Below, in pieces: positions 8,007-13,615 of a stretch of 14,484 nucleotides of DNA; position 1 is the stretch's first letter; every line of letters starts with the position of its first letter. The notes under the pieces are model-generated. The model searched no databases, was not told where the DNA came from, and saw only the letters and a list, made by a program, of their open reading frames with translations. A program made the position numbers and the translations under genes. This DNA comes from Acidobacteriaceae bacterium. Its GTDB lineage: Bacteria; Acidobacteriota; Terriglobia; Terriglobales; SbA1. The stretch covers positions 1 to 14,484 of the forward strand of contig PLEA01000295.1 in the NCBI GenBank assembly GCA_003136335.1, given 5' to 3'.

Positions 8007-8767
8007 CAGACGAGAGTGACTTCGACTCCCGCCTGCTTCAGGGCGCGAAGATCGGATCTTGGGACCCCACGGTCGGTAATGACTTCCTGCAGCGCCGACG
8101 GCGGGACGATCAACGACAGACTGCGCCGGCCGAACTTGCTGGAGTCACAGACCGCCACGGTTTTCTTTGCGACCTCGACCATCACGCGGTTGACTTTCGC
8201 TTCCAGCAGATTGGGCGTGCTCAATCCGAAGTGAACGTCGAATCCATCGACACCCAGAAACAGTAGGTCGGCGCTGAGCCGGCGCAGCGTTTCCTCGGCG
8301 ATCGGGCCAACCAGCGAAAAAGAATTCTTGCGCAACGTGCCGCCGGTCAAGATCACCTCAATCGCGGTCCCGGCCAGCTCAGCGGCAATGTTGACCGCGT
8401 TGGTAATGATCGTGAGGTTTTGGAAGTTGCGCAGCGCGCGGGCGATCGCGGTGGTGGTGGTGCCGGAGTCGAGAATCAGGACCTGGCCCTCCTTCACTTT
8501 CTCCACGGCGTTTTCGGCGATGCGCAGTTTTTCCTTATGATGGAGTTTTTCTTTTTCGCGCAGCGTTGGATCTTCGAGGGCACCTTCACGTGACGGAAGT
8601 GCTCCTCCGTGCGTACGATGAACCAGACCGTGAGCGTGGAGGATTTCGAGATCTTTGCGAATCGTAACCTGCGAGGTTTCGAACTGCCGGGCGAGTTCAG
8701 TAACTAAAACCCGGCCTTGGCGGCTTAACAGATCGAGAATGGCACGACGTCGTTCTTCGTTGAGCAC
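8006..8767 (-). CDS. DeoR/AgaR-family transcriptional repressor of sugar metabolism
   Basis: 253 residues, the family's standard length. Residues 1-57 are the DeoR winged helix (RRRAILDLL, VTELARQFETSQVTIRKDLEIL, GLVHRTHGGA). Residues about 75-235 are the DeoRC sugar-phosphate sensor domain, with DSGTTTTAIA (100-109), ITNAVNIA (121-128), TGG (141-143), LGVDGF (171-176) and CDSSKFGR (207-214). The family binds phosphorylated sugars as inducers, which fits its partner, a PfkB kinase in the same operon that may make the inducer. The start is GTG at 8767: an in-frame stop lies about 11 codons upstream and no other start codon intervenes. There is no Shine-Dalgarno sequence, so initiation may be weak. 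A possible promoter and two dyads lie upstream. Confidence 0.9.
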   Translation of the reverse strand: MLNEERRRAILDLLSRQGRVLVTELARQFETSQVTIRKDLEILHAHGLVHRTHGGALPSREGALEDPTLREKEKLHHKEKLRIAENAVEKVKEGQVLILDSGTTTTAIARALRNFQNLTIITNAVNIAAELAGTAIEVILTGGTLRKNSFSLVGPIAEETLRRLSADLLFLGVDGFDVHFGLSTPNLLEAKVNRVMVEVAKKTVAVCDSSKFGRRSLSLIVPPSALQEVITDRGVPRSDLRALKQAGVEVTLV

Positions 8768-8826
8768 CGGGAGTCGCTTGCGGCGGATCGTAGTTTACAC
8801 GATGGATTTGTGCAGCTCGCTTTCTT

Positions 8827-8854
8827 TTTATAGCGTTTTGTTTCGTTTGTCCAG
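8827..8854 (-). promoter_or_regulatory. Possible promoter of the deoR-type/kinase operon
   Basis: On the minus strand TGGACA (8854-8849) is followed after 15 bp by TATAAA (8832-8827). Transcription would start near 8820 and give a leader of about 53 bases. The hexamers are good but the spacer is short for sigma-70, so this is tentative. Confidence 0.35.
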
Positions 8855-8866
8855 CGCAAAGGTTGA

Positions 8867-8901
8867 GCTCGCATGCGGATGCGAGCGCAGTTGAACAACT
8901 G
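8867..8901. promoter_or_regulatory. Two adjacent perfect dyads upstream of the deoR-type operon
   Basis: GCTCGCAT (8867-8874) and ATGCGAGC (8879-8886) form an 8-bp stem around GCGG. One base further, CAGTTG (8888-8893) and CAACTG (8896-8901) form a 6-bp dyad around AA. They lie about 13-50 bp upstream of the possible -35 of the repressor operon and downstream of the DAHP synthase gene on the same strand. They could be an operator for autoregulation. They lack a T-tract on either strand, so an intrinsic terminator for the DAHP synthase gene is less likely. Confidence 0.3.
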
Positions 8902-8943
8902 GAAGACCAATCATTGCCTTGGCCGCCTTCCCAATCCTGTTGT

Positions 8944-8965
8944 TCGTAGCACGATCGTAGAACGA
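8944..8965. repeat. Tandem 11-bp direct repeat after the DAHP synthase gene
   Basis: TCGTAGCACGA (8944-8954) is followed immediately by TCGTAGAACGA (8955-8965), one mismatch. TTCGTAG at 8943-8949 is also an inverted copy of CTACGAA at 8987-8993, which spans the stop codon of the DAHP synthase gene. The remaining intergenic sequence (8768-8986) has no coding frame I can support. Confidence 0.4.
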
Positions 8966-8986
8966 CCATCGCCTTCCTGCCCTGTC

Positions 8987-10021
8987 CTACGAAGCTGCGG
9001 AAACCGCCGCGGGCAAACTGGCCGTCTGTCGTAGCGGTTCTGCCAACGCGCGCATAACCTTGCCGAACCCGGCGAAGTCGAGAGATTGAGGACCATCCGA
9101 GAGAGCGCGTTCCGGACACGGGTGCACCTCGATAATCAGTCCGTCGGCGCCGACCGCGACTGCTGCGCGGGAAACCGCGGCAATCAGGCTCTGCTTGCCA
9201 GTTCCGTGCGAAGGATCGGCGATCACCGGCAGGTGCGACAGATCGCGCGCCAGCGCGACAGCCGCCAGGTCGATGGTGTTGCGCATTTCGGTTTCGAAGG
9301 TCTTAATGCCGCGCTCGCACAGCACGACTTGCTGGTTGCCTCCAGACAGCAGGTATTCAGCGGCGAGCAGCCACTCCTTCACTGTGGCGGACGGGCCGCG
9401 CTTCAGCAGGATCGGCTTGTTGACGGTCGCCAGACGGCGCAGCAGCGCGAAATTCTGCATGTTGCGCGCTCCCACCTGCAGCATATCCACGTGCTCGCAG
9501 ATAACGTCGACATCCTCGGTGCTCATCACCTCGGTGACTACCGGAAGGCCGGTTTCTTCGCGAGCTTCCCGCAGAATCTTGAGCGCCTCCAGACCGAGGC
9601 CCTGAAAGTCATAGGGGGAAGTGCGCGGTTTGTAGGCTCCTCCGCGCAGCATGGCGGCTCCTGCGCGCTTTACGGCATGAGCCGTGTCCAGCAATTGCGC
9701 GCGCGATTCCACAGAACACGGCCCAGCGATGACCACGACTTCGGGGCCGCCGATCGCGACGCCGTTTATCTTCACCACGGTGCGCTCAGGCTTCACCTGA
9801 CGGCTTACCAGTTTGAAGGGCTGAGCAATTGCCACGACGTTGTCCACTCCGGGAGCAACCTGAAGGGCTTCGATCTCGTGGCGCCGTCCGCTGCCCACCG
9901 CGGCGACAATGGTCCGCTCGGTGCCGCGCGTGACGTGAGGTTGATACCCGGCTTCGCGGATACGCTCAATGACGTGGTTAATCTCCTGCTCGGTGGCTTT
10001 CTCTGACATGTTGACAATCAT
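8987..10021 (-). CDS. aroF: 3-deoxy-7-phosphoheptulonate (DAHP) synthase, type I-beta with N-terminal regulatory domain
   Basis: 344 residues. It condenses phosphoenolpyruvate and erythrose 4-phosphate to DAHP, the first committed step of the shikimate pathway (EC 2.5.1.54). Residues about 1-72 are the ferredoxin-like domain that in Thermotoga-type enzymes mediates feedback inhibition by aromatic amino acids. Residues about 80-335 are the TIM barrel, with IAGPCSVES (98-106), [11 protein letters not shown] (127-137), [10 protein letters not shown] (182-191), LKRG (206-209), [16 protein letters not shown] (269-275) and EVHP (298-301). Cys 102, His 272, Glu 298 and Asp 309 are at the places of the metal ligands of the family. 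AGGAG ten bases before the ATG at 10021 supports Met 1 over Met 5. The gene is preceded by a leader-peptide ORF and a terminator hairpin, so transcriptional attenuation is likely in addition to allosteric control. Confidence 0.95.
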   Translation of the reverse strand: MIVNMSEKATEQEINHVIERIREAGYQPHVTRGTERTIVAAVGSGRRHEIEALQVAPGVDNVVAIAQPFKLVSRQVKPERTVVKINGVAIGGPEVVVIAGPCSVESRAQLLDTAHAVKRAGAAMLRGGAYKPRTSPYDFQGLGLEALKILREAREETGLPVVTEVMSTEDVDVICEHVDMLQVGARNMQNFALLRRLATVNKPILLKRGPSATVKEWLLAAEYLLSGGNQQVVLCERGIKTFETEMRNTIDLAAVALARDLSHLPVIADPSHGTGKQSLIAAVSRAAVAVGADGLIIEVHPCPERALSDGPQSLDFAGFGKVMRALAEPLRQTASLPAAVSAAS

Positions 10022-10050
10022 TGGGCTGGTTCTCCTTTTGTGAGTTTCTT

Positions 10051-10083
10051 AAAAAGAAAAGCCGCGATCCCTGATCGCGGCTT
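10051..10083 (-). terminator. Leader terminator (attenuator) upstream of DAHP synthase
   Basis: Read on the minus strand, AAGCCGCGATC (10083-10073) pairs perfectly over 11 bp with GATCGCGGCTT (10069-10059) around a three-base loop. TTTTCTTTTT follows (10060-10051). It ends about 30 bases before the DAHP synthase ATG, with only the ribosome binding site between, so there is no room for a promoter downstream of it. Transcription of DAHP synthase must therefore pass through it, which argues for a conditional terminator rather than only the end of the upstream pilin gene. Confidence 0.85.
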
Positions 10084-10154
10084 GCTGCTGAAGCTTGGTT
10101 CCGTTTAGGTGGCCGTCAGTGGCTCAACCTCACCCCAAGCTGCCCCGCAGCCGC
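10077..10154 (-). promoter_or_regulatory. Predicted antiterminator helix of the aromatic attenuator
   Basis: Two complementary pairs stack on each other in the leader RNA. GCGGCUGC (10154-10147) pairs with GCAAGCCGC (10085-10077), with one bulged A. AGCUUGG (10141-10135) pairs perfectly with CCAAGCU (10098-10092). The outer helix uses 10077-10083, the 5' arm of the terminator, so the two structures exclude each other. A local hairpin GCUGC-GGG-GCAGC (10151-10139) could compete with the antiterminator. The pairing was found by eye; energies were not calculated. Confidence 0.6.
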
Positions 10155-10211
10155 TGCTCCTGGAAACCAGAAGTAAGCCGTTAACGCGTTGCCTGGAGTA
10201 AATCGTGTCAT
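10116..10211 (-). CDS. Aromatic-rich leader peptide of DAHP synthase (attenuation)
   Basis: A 31-codon ORF, ATG at 10211 to TGA at 10118-10116. It begins MTRFTPGNALTA, is followed by Tyr13-Phe14-Trp15-Phe16 (codons UAC UUC UGG UUU, 10175-10164), then PGAAAAGQLGV and a short tail. All three aromatic amino acids are in consecutive codons, 95 bases before DAHP synthase, and just ahead of overlapping antiterminator and terminator helices. Leader peptides of attenuated operons (trpL, pheL, pheM-type) carry such runs of the end-product codons; the ribosome stalls there when the charged tRNA is scarce. Stalling at 10175-10164 would leave the antiterminator arm (10154 onward) largely free. The ATG lacks a clear Shine-Dalgarno sequence, which is the main weakness. 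An in-frame TGA lies just upstream and no other start exists. The ORF begins 46 bases after the pilin stop codon. Confidence 0.7.
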   Translation of the reverse strand: MTRFTPGNALTAYFWFPGAAAAGQLGVRLSH

Positions 10212-10257
10212 AAGAGTTTCTGTCGCTGTAAATCAGACGAGGGCTGCGAACTGCCGC

Positions 10258-10422
10258 CTATTGGATCGAACTGGCTGCGTTTGAGAACACAGTATTGGCA
10301 TTCGACCCGATCAAGCGAACCGTCCCCACCACCAAAACCAGAATAACAGCCAACATCACTGCGTATTCGGCGATGTCTTGTCCCGCATCTTCCGACCAAA
10401 GCCGATGAATCAATTTGTACAT
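10258..10422 (-). CDS. Flp-family type IVb pilin, small solitary gene
   Basis: A 54-residue protein from ATG 10422 to TAG 10260-10258. It has a short basic leader (MYKLIHRLWSEDAG), then QDIAEYAVMLAVILVLVVGTVRL, then a short tail with NTVFSNAASSIQ. Gly14 followed by Glu19-Tyr20, at +5/+6 of the predicted prepilin-peptidase site, is the hallmark of Flp/Tad pilins, followed by the single hydrophobic helix. The mature form would be about 40 residues, assembling into a pilus if tad genes exist elsewhere. An excellent GGAGGAG lies five bases before the ATG; the ATG inside that spacing is in another frame and stops at once. It has its own promoter upstream. No tad/cpa assembly gene is in this window, and the neighbours are complex I genes and DAHP synthase, so it is probably an orphan pilin locus. 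Confidence 0.85.
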   Translation of the reverse strand: MYKLIHRLWSEDAGQDIAEYAVMLAVILVLVVGTVRLIGSNANTVFSNAASSIQ

Positions 10423-10490
10423 TTCATCTCCTCCAGGCTATCTGTCAGTTTCTTGAGAGAGAAGGACTGAACTTAAACTTAGTAAAGACC

Positions 10491-10519
10491 ATGATGCACG
10501 CGGCCAACGTACTTGTCAA
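10491..10519 (-). promoter_or_regulatory. Sigma-70-type promoter of the Flp pilin gene
   Basis: On the minus strand a perfect -35 TTGACA (10519-10514) is followed by an ideal 17-bp spacer and CATCAT (10496-10491, four of six consensus bases). Transcription would start near 10484, giving about 62 bases before the pilin ATG. With no terminator after the pilin gene it may also supply transcripts to the aromatic leader and DAHP synthase. Confidence 0.65.
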
Positions 10520-10547
10520 TGAGGTTGTGCGATTTTCCATAGCAGAA

Positions 10548-12101
10548 TCAGCGCTCCGCAATGCCCGCCGGAGCCCCGGTTTGGGCGATATTCGAGTTTA
10601 CTGGGGAGAACTGTTGGGGAAGTAATTCCTGAGCGGACTGCTGGGCGTATTGCAGAACCCGGTTCGGCAGGATGCCGAGATAAAGTGTAGCCACCATGCT
10701 GACCGCGAGCGCCAGTCCCAATCCAAATGGGATCGGAGTAGTGGGGACCTCCTTGCGCGACTCACGCATGTACATCACGACAATGATGCGAAGGTAGTAA
10801 TAGGCGCCGATCGCGCTGTTGATTACGCCGATGAGCGTGAGCCAAATCAAGTGGGCTTTCACTGCGGCGCTGAAGACGTAGAACTTGGCAAAGAAACCGC
10901 CGGTCATGGGAATGCCGATTAGCGAAAGCAGGAAAATGGTGAGCATAGCCGCCAGCAGCGGCGAAGTGCGGCCGAGACCTTCGTAGTCTTCCAGGGACAC
11001 GTAACGCTCGCCTGCGTTGCCGAAATGGCTGACCACGGCGAAGGCGCCCACGTTCATGGCGGCATAGGCTGCCGTGTAGAACATGGCGGCGGAAATTCCG
11101 GCGACGGAATTCTCCGGGGTGGTCATGGCGAAGGCCATCAGCAGATAGCCGGCGTGGGCGATGGAAGAGTAGGCCAGCAGGCGCTTGACGTTGTTCTGCA
11201 CTAAAGCTCCCACGTTGCCCAACGTCATGGACAGCGCAGCAGCCACCCAGAGGAGCCAGAACCGGCCCGGCGCATTGATGGTGAATACCACGCGCAACAG
11301 TACGGCGAACGCCGCCGCTTTCGGCGCCGTCGACATGAAACCCACGACCGGCGCCGGAGCGCCTTCGTAGACGTCGGGAGTCCAAACGTGGAAGGGAGCA
11401 GCTGCGACTTTGAATCCCAGCCCAACAAACATTAGGGCCATGGCCACGTACACCAGCAATTGCACCGGGCCGGCCTGCAGCTTCAGACTGATGAGATCGA
11501 TGTTGGTAAATCCCGTAGCGCCGAACATAAGCGCCACTCCGTACAGGAAAAATGCAGTGGCGAACGAGCCCAGCAGGAAATACTTCAGTGACGATTCGCT
11601 GCTCGAAGCCTCGTTGCGGCGAAATCCCGTCAGAATATAAGTGGAGATCGAGGAAATCTCAAGGGCAATGAAAATTAAAACCAACTCGACCGCCGAGGAC
11701 ATCAGCGCCATGCCGACCGCACCAAAAAGAATGAGTGCATAATATTCCCCGGCGCGAATTCGCTGCACCGCCATGTATTCGAACGAACTAAGAATCACGA
11801 CGGCCGCGATGCCAACCACCAGAAAATGGAAGAACACGCTGAAGTTGTCGATCTTCACCATGTTCGAGAACGCCAGCCCAGGCGACTGCGCCATATACCA
11901 AGTGGCGACGAGGCCAGCGACCGTACCCCCGAGCGCAATAAAGCCGAGCAGTTTCTGGCTCTTTTCCTCATCCACCAGGGGATCGAGCACCATGACCACG
12001 ATACCGAAGGCGGACAGCACAAGTTCCGGCAGAATGCGAATATAATCCACGCCCTGCGGAATCGTCTGCAACAACTCTGCCGGCCACAGGAAACTCGTCA
12101 T
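10548..12101 (-). CDS. nuoN: NADH-quinone oxidoreductase subunit N (complex I antiporter-like subunit)
   Basis: 517 residues, slightly longer than the usual 480-500. A polytopic inner-membrane protein with about 14 helices, one of three Mrp-antiporter-like subunits that translocate protons in complex I. Visible: IDNFSVFFHFL, LEISSISTYILTGF with Glu 148, SLKYFLLGSFATAFFLYG with Lys 173, GLGFKVAAAPFHVWTPDVYEGAP with Lys 231, and MSTAPKAAAFAVLLR with Lys 261. These are the conserved charged residues of the proton channel and the proton-motif block of the family. LLAYSSIAHAGYLL marks the second half of the repeat. The ATG overlaps the nuoM stop codon (ATGA), so translation is coupled. No clear terminator follows the stop codon at 10548. 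Confidence 0.95.
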   Translation of the reverse strand: MTSFLWPAELLQTIPQGVDYIRILPELVLSAFGIVVMVLDPLVDEEKSQKLLGFIALGGTVAGLVATWYMAQSPGLAFSNMVKIDNFSVFFHFLVVGIAAVVILSSFEYMAVQRIRAGEYYALILFGAVGMALMSSAVELVLIFIALEISSISTYILTGFRRNEASSSESSLKYFLLGSFATAFFLYGVALMFGATGFTNIDLISLKLQAGPVQLLVYVAMALMFVGLGFKVAAAPFHVWTPDVYEGAPAPVVGFMSTAPKAAAFAVLLRVVFTINAPGRFWLLWVAAALSMTLGNVGALVQNNVKRLLAYSSIAHAGYLLMAFAMTTPENSVAGISAAMFYTAAYAAMNVGAFAVVSHFGNAGERYVSLEDYEGLGRTSPLLAAMLTIFLLSLIGIPMTGGFFAKFYVFSAAVKAHLIWLTLIGVINSAIGAYYYLRIIVVMYMRESRKEVPTTPIPFGLGLALAVSMVATLYLGILPNRVLQYAQQSAQELLPQQFSPVNSNIAQTGAPAGIAER

Positions 12102-13615
12102 TGGCCCACCACCTTGCCAACGACTTGTGTGAACGGTGTGAGCGCAGCCTGCACTGCTGGATCAATCGCACCCAGCCACAGAATCGGAGCCACTCCCATC
12201 ACCAGCGCGGCCACGGCGCAGGGCCACACGGCCGCTTTCTCAAACCCAAAAAGATCGTGCAACGAGTTGTTCACCGGGTTCGTGACTTTGCCGTAAAACA
12301 CTCGCTGGTACATCCACAGGAGATAACACGCGCTCCAAATCACGCCAGTCGCGCCGAGGATTCCATAGACTGCCTTCGCCTGAAACGCACCGCTCAGCAC
12401 CAGAAACTCGCCAATGAATCCGTTAAGCAGGGGAAGTCCAACCGAAGCGAGCACGATGAATAGATACGAGGCCGCATAGATGGGCATGGGAGCGGCGAGA
12501 CCACCGAACTCCGAAATCTCATACGTGTGGCGGCGTTCGTGAAGGATGCCCGCCAGCATGAAAAGCCCGCCCGTGGAAACTCCATGAGCCAGCATGACGA
12601 ACATCGCGCCGTTTAATCCCGCCTGAGTGAAGCTGAAGATTCCCAGCACCACAAAGCCCAAATGGCTGACCGAAGAGTACGCGATCAACTTCTTCATATT
12701 CGGCTGCACCATGGCCACCAGCGCGCCGTAAATAATTCCGATCAGCGCCAGCGTCATAATCCAAGAGGCATTGTTGCGAGCTTGCTCCGGGAACAGCCCC
12801 AGGTTGAAGCGCAGCATGCCATAGGTGCCCATCTTCAGTAGCACTCCAGCCAGCAGCACAGATCCAGCGGTCGGTGCTTCGACATGTGCATCCGGCAACC
12901 ACGTATGGAACGGAAATAGCGGAACCTTCACCGCGAAAGCCAGGAAAAATCCGAGGAAGAGCCATTGCGCTGCCGCCGGAAAATTCGCTACTCCGCCGCG
13001 CGCGATCTGATCGCGAATCACGACGAAATCAAAACTACCCGTATGCGCGTAGAGCCAAAGAATCGCCGCCAGCATAAACACCGACGCGATCATGGTGTAC
13101 ATGAAGAATTTTACCGCAGCGTAAACCTTGCGCTCGTGCCCGAATACCCCGATCAGTAGCGCCATCGGGATCAGCGTAGCTTCCCAGAAGAAATAGAAGA
13201 GGAAAAGATCGAGGGAAGTGAACACCCCGATCAGCGCCGTCTCAAGGATCAGCAGCAGAATGAAAAATTCCTTCACCCGGTCGTGCACCGACTTCCAGGA
13301 AATCAGCACGCACAGGGGCGTCAGAAATGTAGTCAGAACCACCAGCCACAGCGAGATCCCGTCCATCCCCATGTGGTAGTGGATGTTTGGCGTTGAGATC
13401 CACGGGCGGTCGATTTCGTACTGGAATCCGGCCTGGCTGCGATGGAAGTGCACCGGCAAGTGCAACGACAGAAGAAAAGTAAGAAGCGAAAAAACGAGCG
13501 CGAAAATACGGATATCGCGATCGCGGCGGGGAAACAGCACCAGCAGCAACGCCCCCACCAGCGGGCCAAAAGTCACGAACGTGAGAATGTAAGGGCTCCA
13601 GCTATCGGTGCTCAT
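12098..13615 (-). CDS. nuoM: NADH-quinone oxidoreductase subunit M (complex I antiporter-like subunit)
   Basis: 505 residues, normal for the family, from the ATG at 13615. The frame is open a further 59 codons upstream, but that part is arginine-rich nonsense overlapping nuoL, and the ATGA overlap with the nuoL stop fixes MSTDSWSPY as the start. GGGAG lies a few bases before it. The protein pumps protons in the membrane arm of complex I. Seen: YHMGMDGISLWLVVLTTFL, FYFFWEATLIPM with the essential Glu 145, FFLAFAVKVPLFPFHTWLPDAHVEAPTAGSVLLAGVLLK with Lys 230 and Lys 261, and LIAYSSVSHLGFVVLG. HGVSTGGLFMLAG and GLPLLNGFIGEFLVL complete the expected second half. It is the middle gene of nuoL-nuoM-nuoN. 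Confidence 0.95.
   Translation of the reverse strand: MSTDSWSPYILTFVTFGPLVGALLLVLFPRRDRDIRIFALVFSLLTFLLSLHLPVHFHRSQAGFQYEIDRPWISTPNIHYHMGMDGISLWLVVLTTFLTPLCVLISWKSVHDRVKEFFILLLILETALIGVFTSLDLFLFYFFWEATLIPMALLIGVFGHERKVYAAVKFFMYTMIASVFMLAAILWLYAHTGSFDFVVIRDQIARGGVANFPAAAQWLFLGFFLAFAVKVPLFPFHTWLPDAHVEAPTAGSVLLAGVLLKMGTYGMLRFNLGLFPEQARNNASWIMTLALIGIIYGALVAMVQPNMKKLIAYSSVSHLGFVVLGIFSFTQAGLNGAMFVMLAHGVSTGGLFMLAGILHERRHTYEISEFGGLAAPMPIYAASYLFIVLASVGLPLLNGFIGEFLVLSGAFQAKAVYGILGATGVIWSACYLLWMYQRVFYGKVTNPVNNSLHDLFGFEKAAVWPCAVAALVMGVAPILWLGAIDPAVQAALTPFTQVVGKVVGQ

Noticed and set aside
9086..10006. 306-codon open frame antisense to DAHP synthase
   Set aside because: Mirror of a fully conserved enzyme; composition is that of a shadow frame in GC-rich DNA.
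10051..10083. Leader hairpin as simply the terminator of the pilin gene
   Set aside because: Not fully excluded, but only about 30 bases containing the ribosome site separate it from DAHP synthase, leaving no room for a promoter; the leader peptide and antiterminator favour attenuation.
10208..10399. 63-codon minus-strand frame overlapping the Flp pilin
   Set aside because: Different frame from the pilin, which has the ribosome site and the G-xxxx-EY motif; the longer frame has glycine/arginine-rich nonsense.
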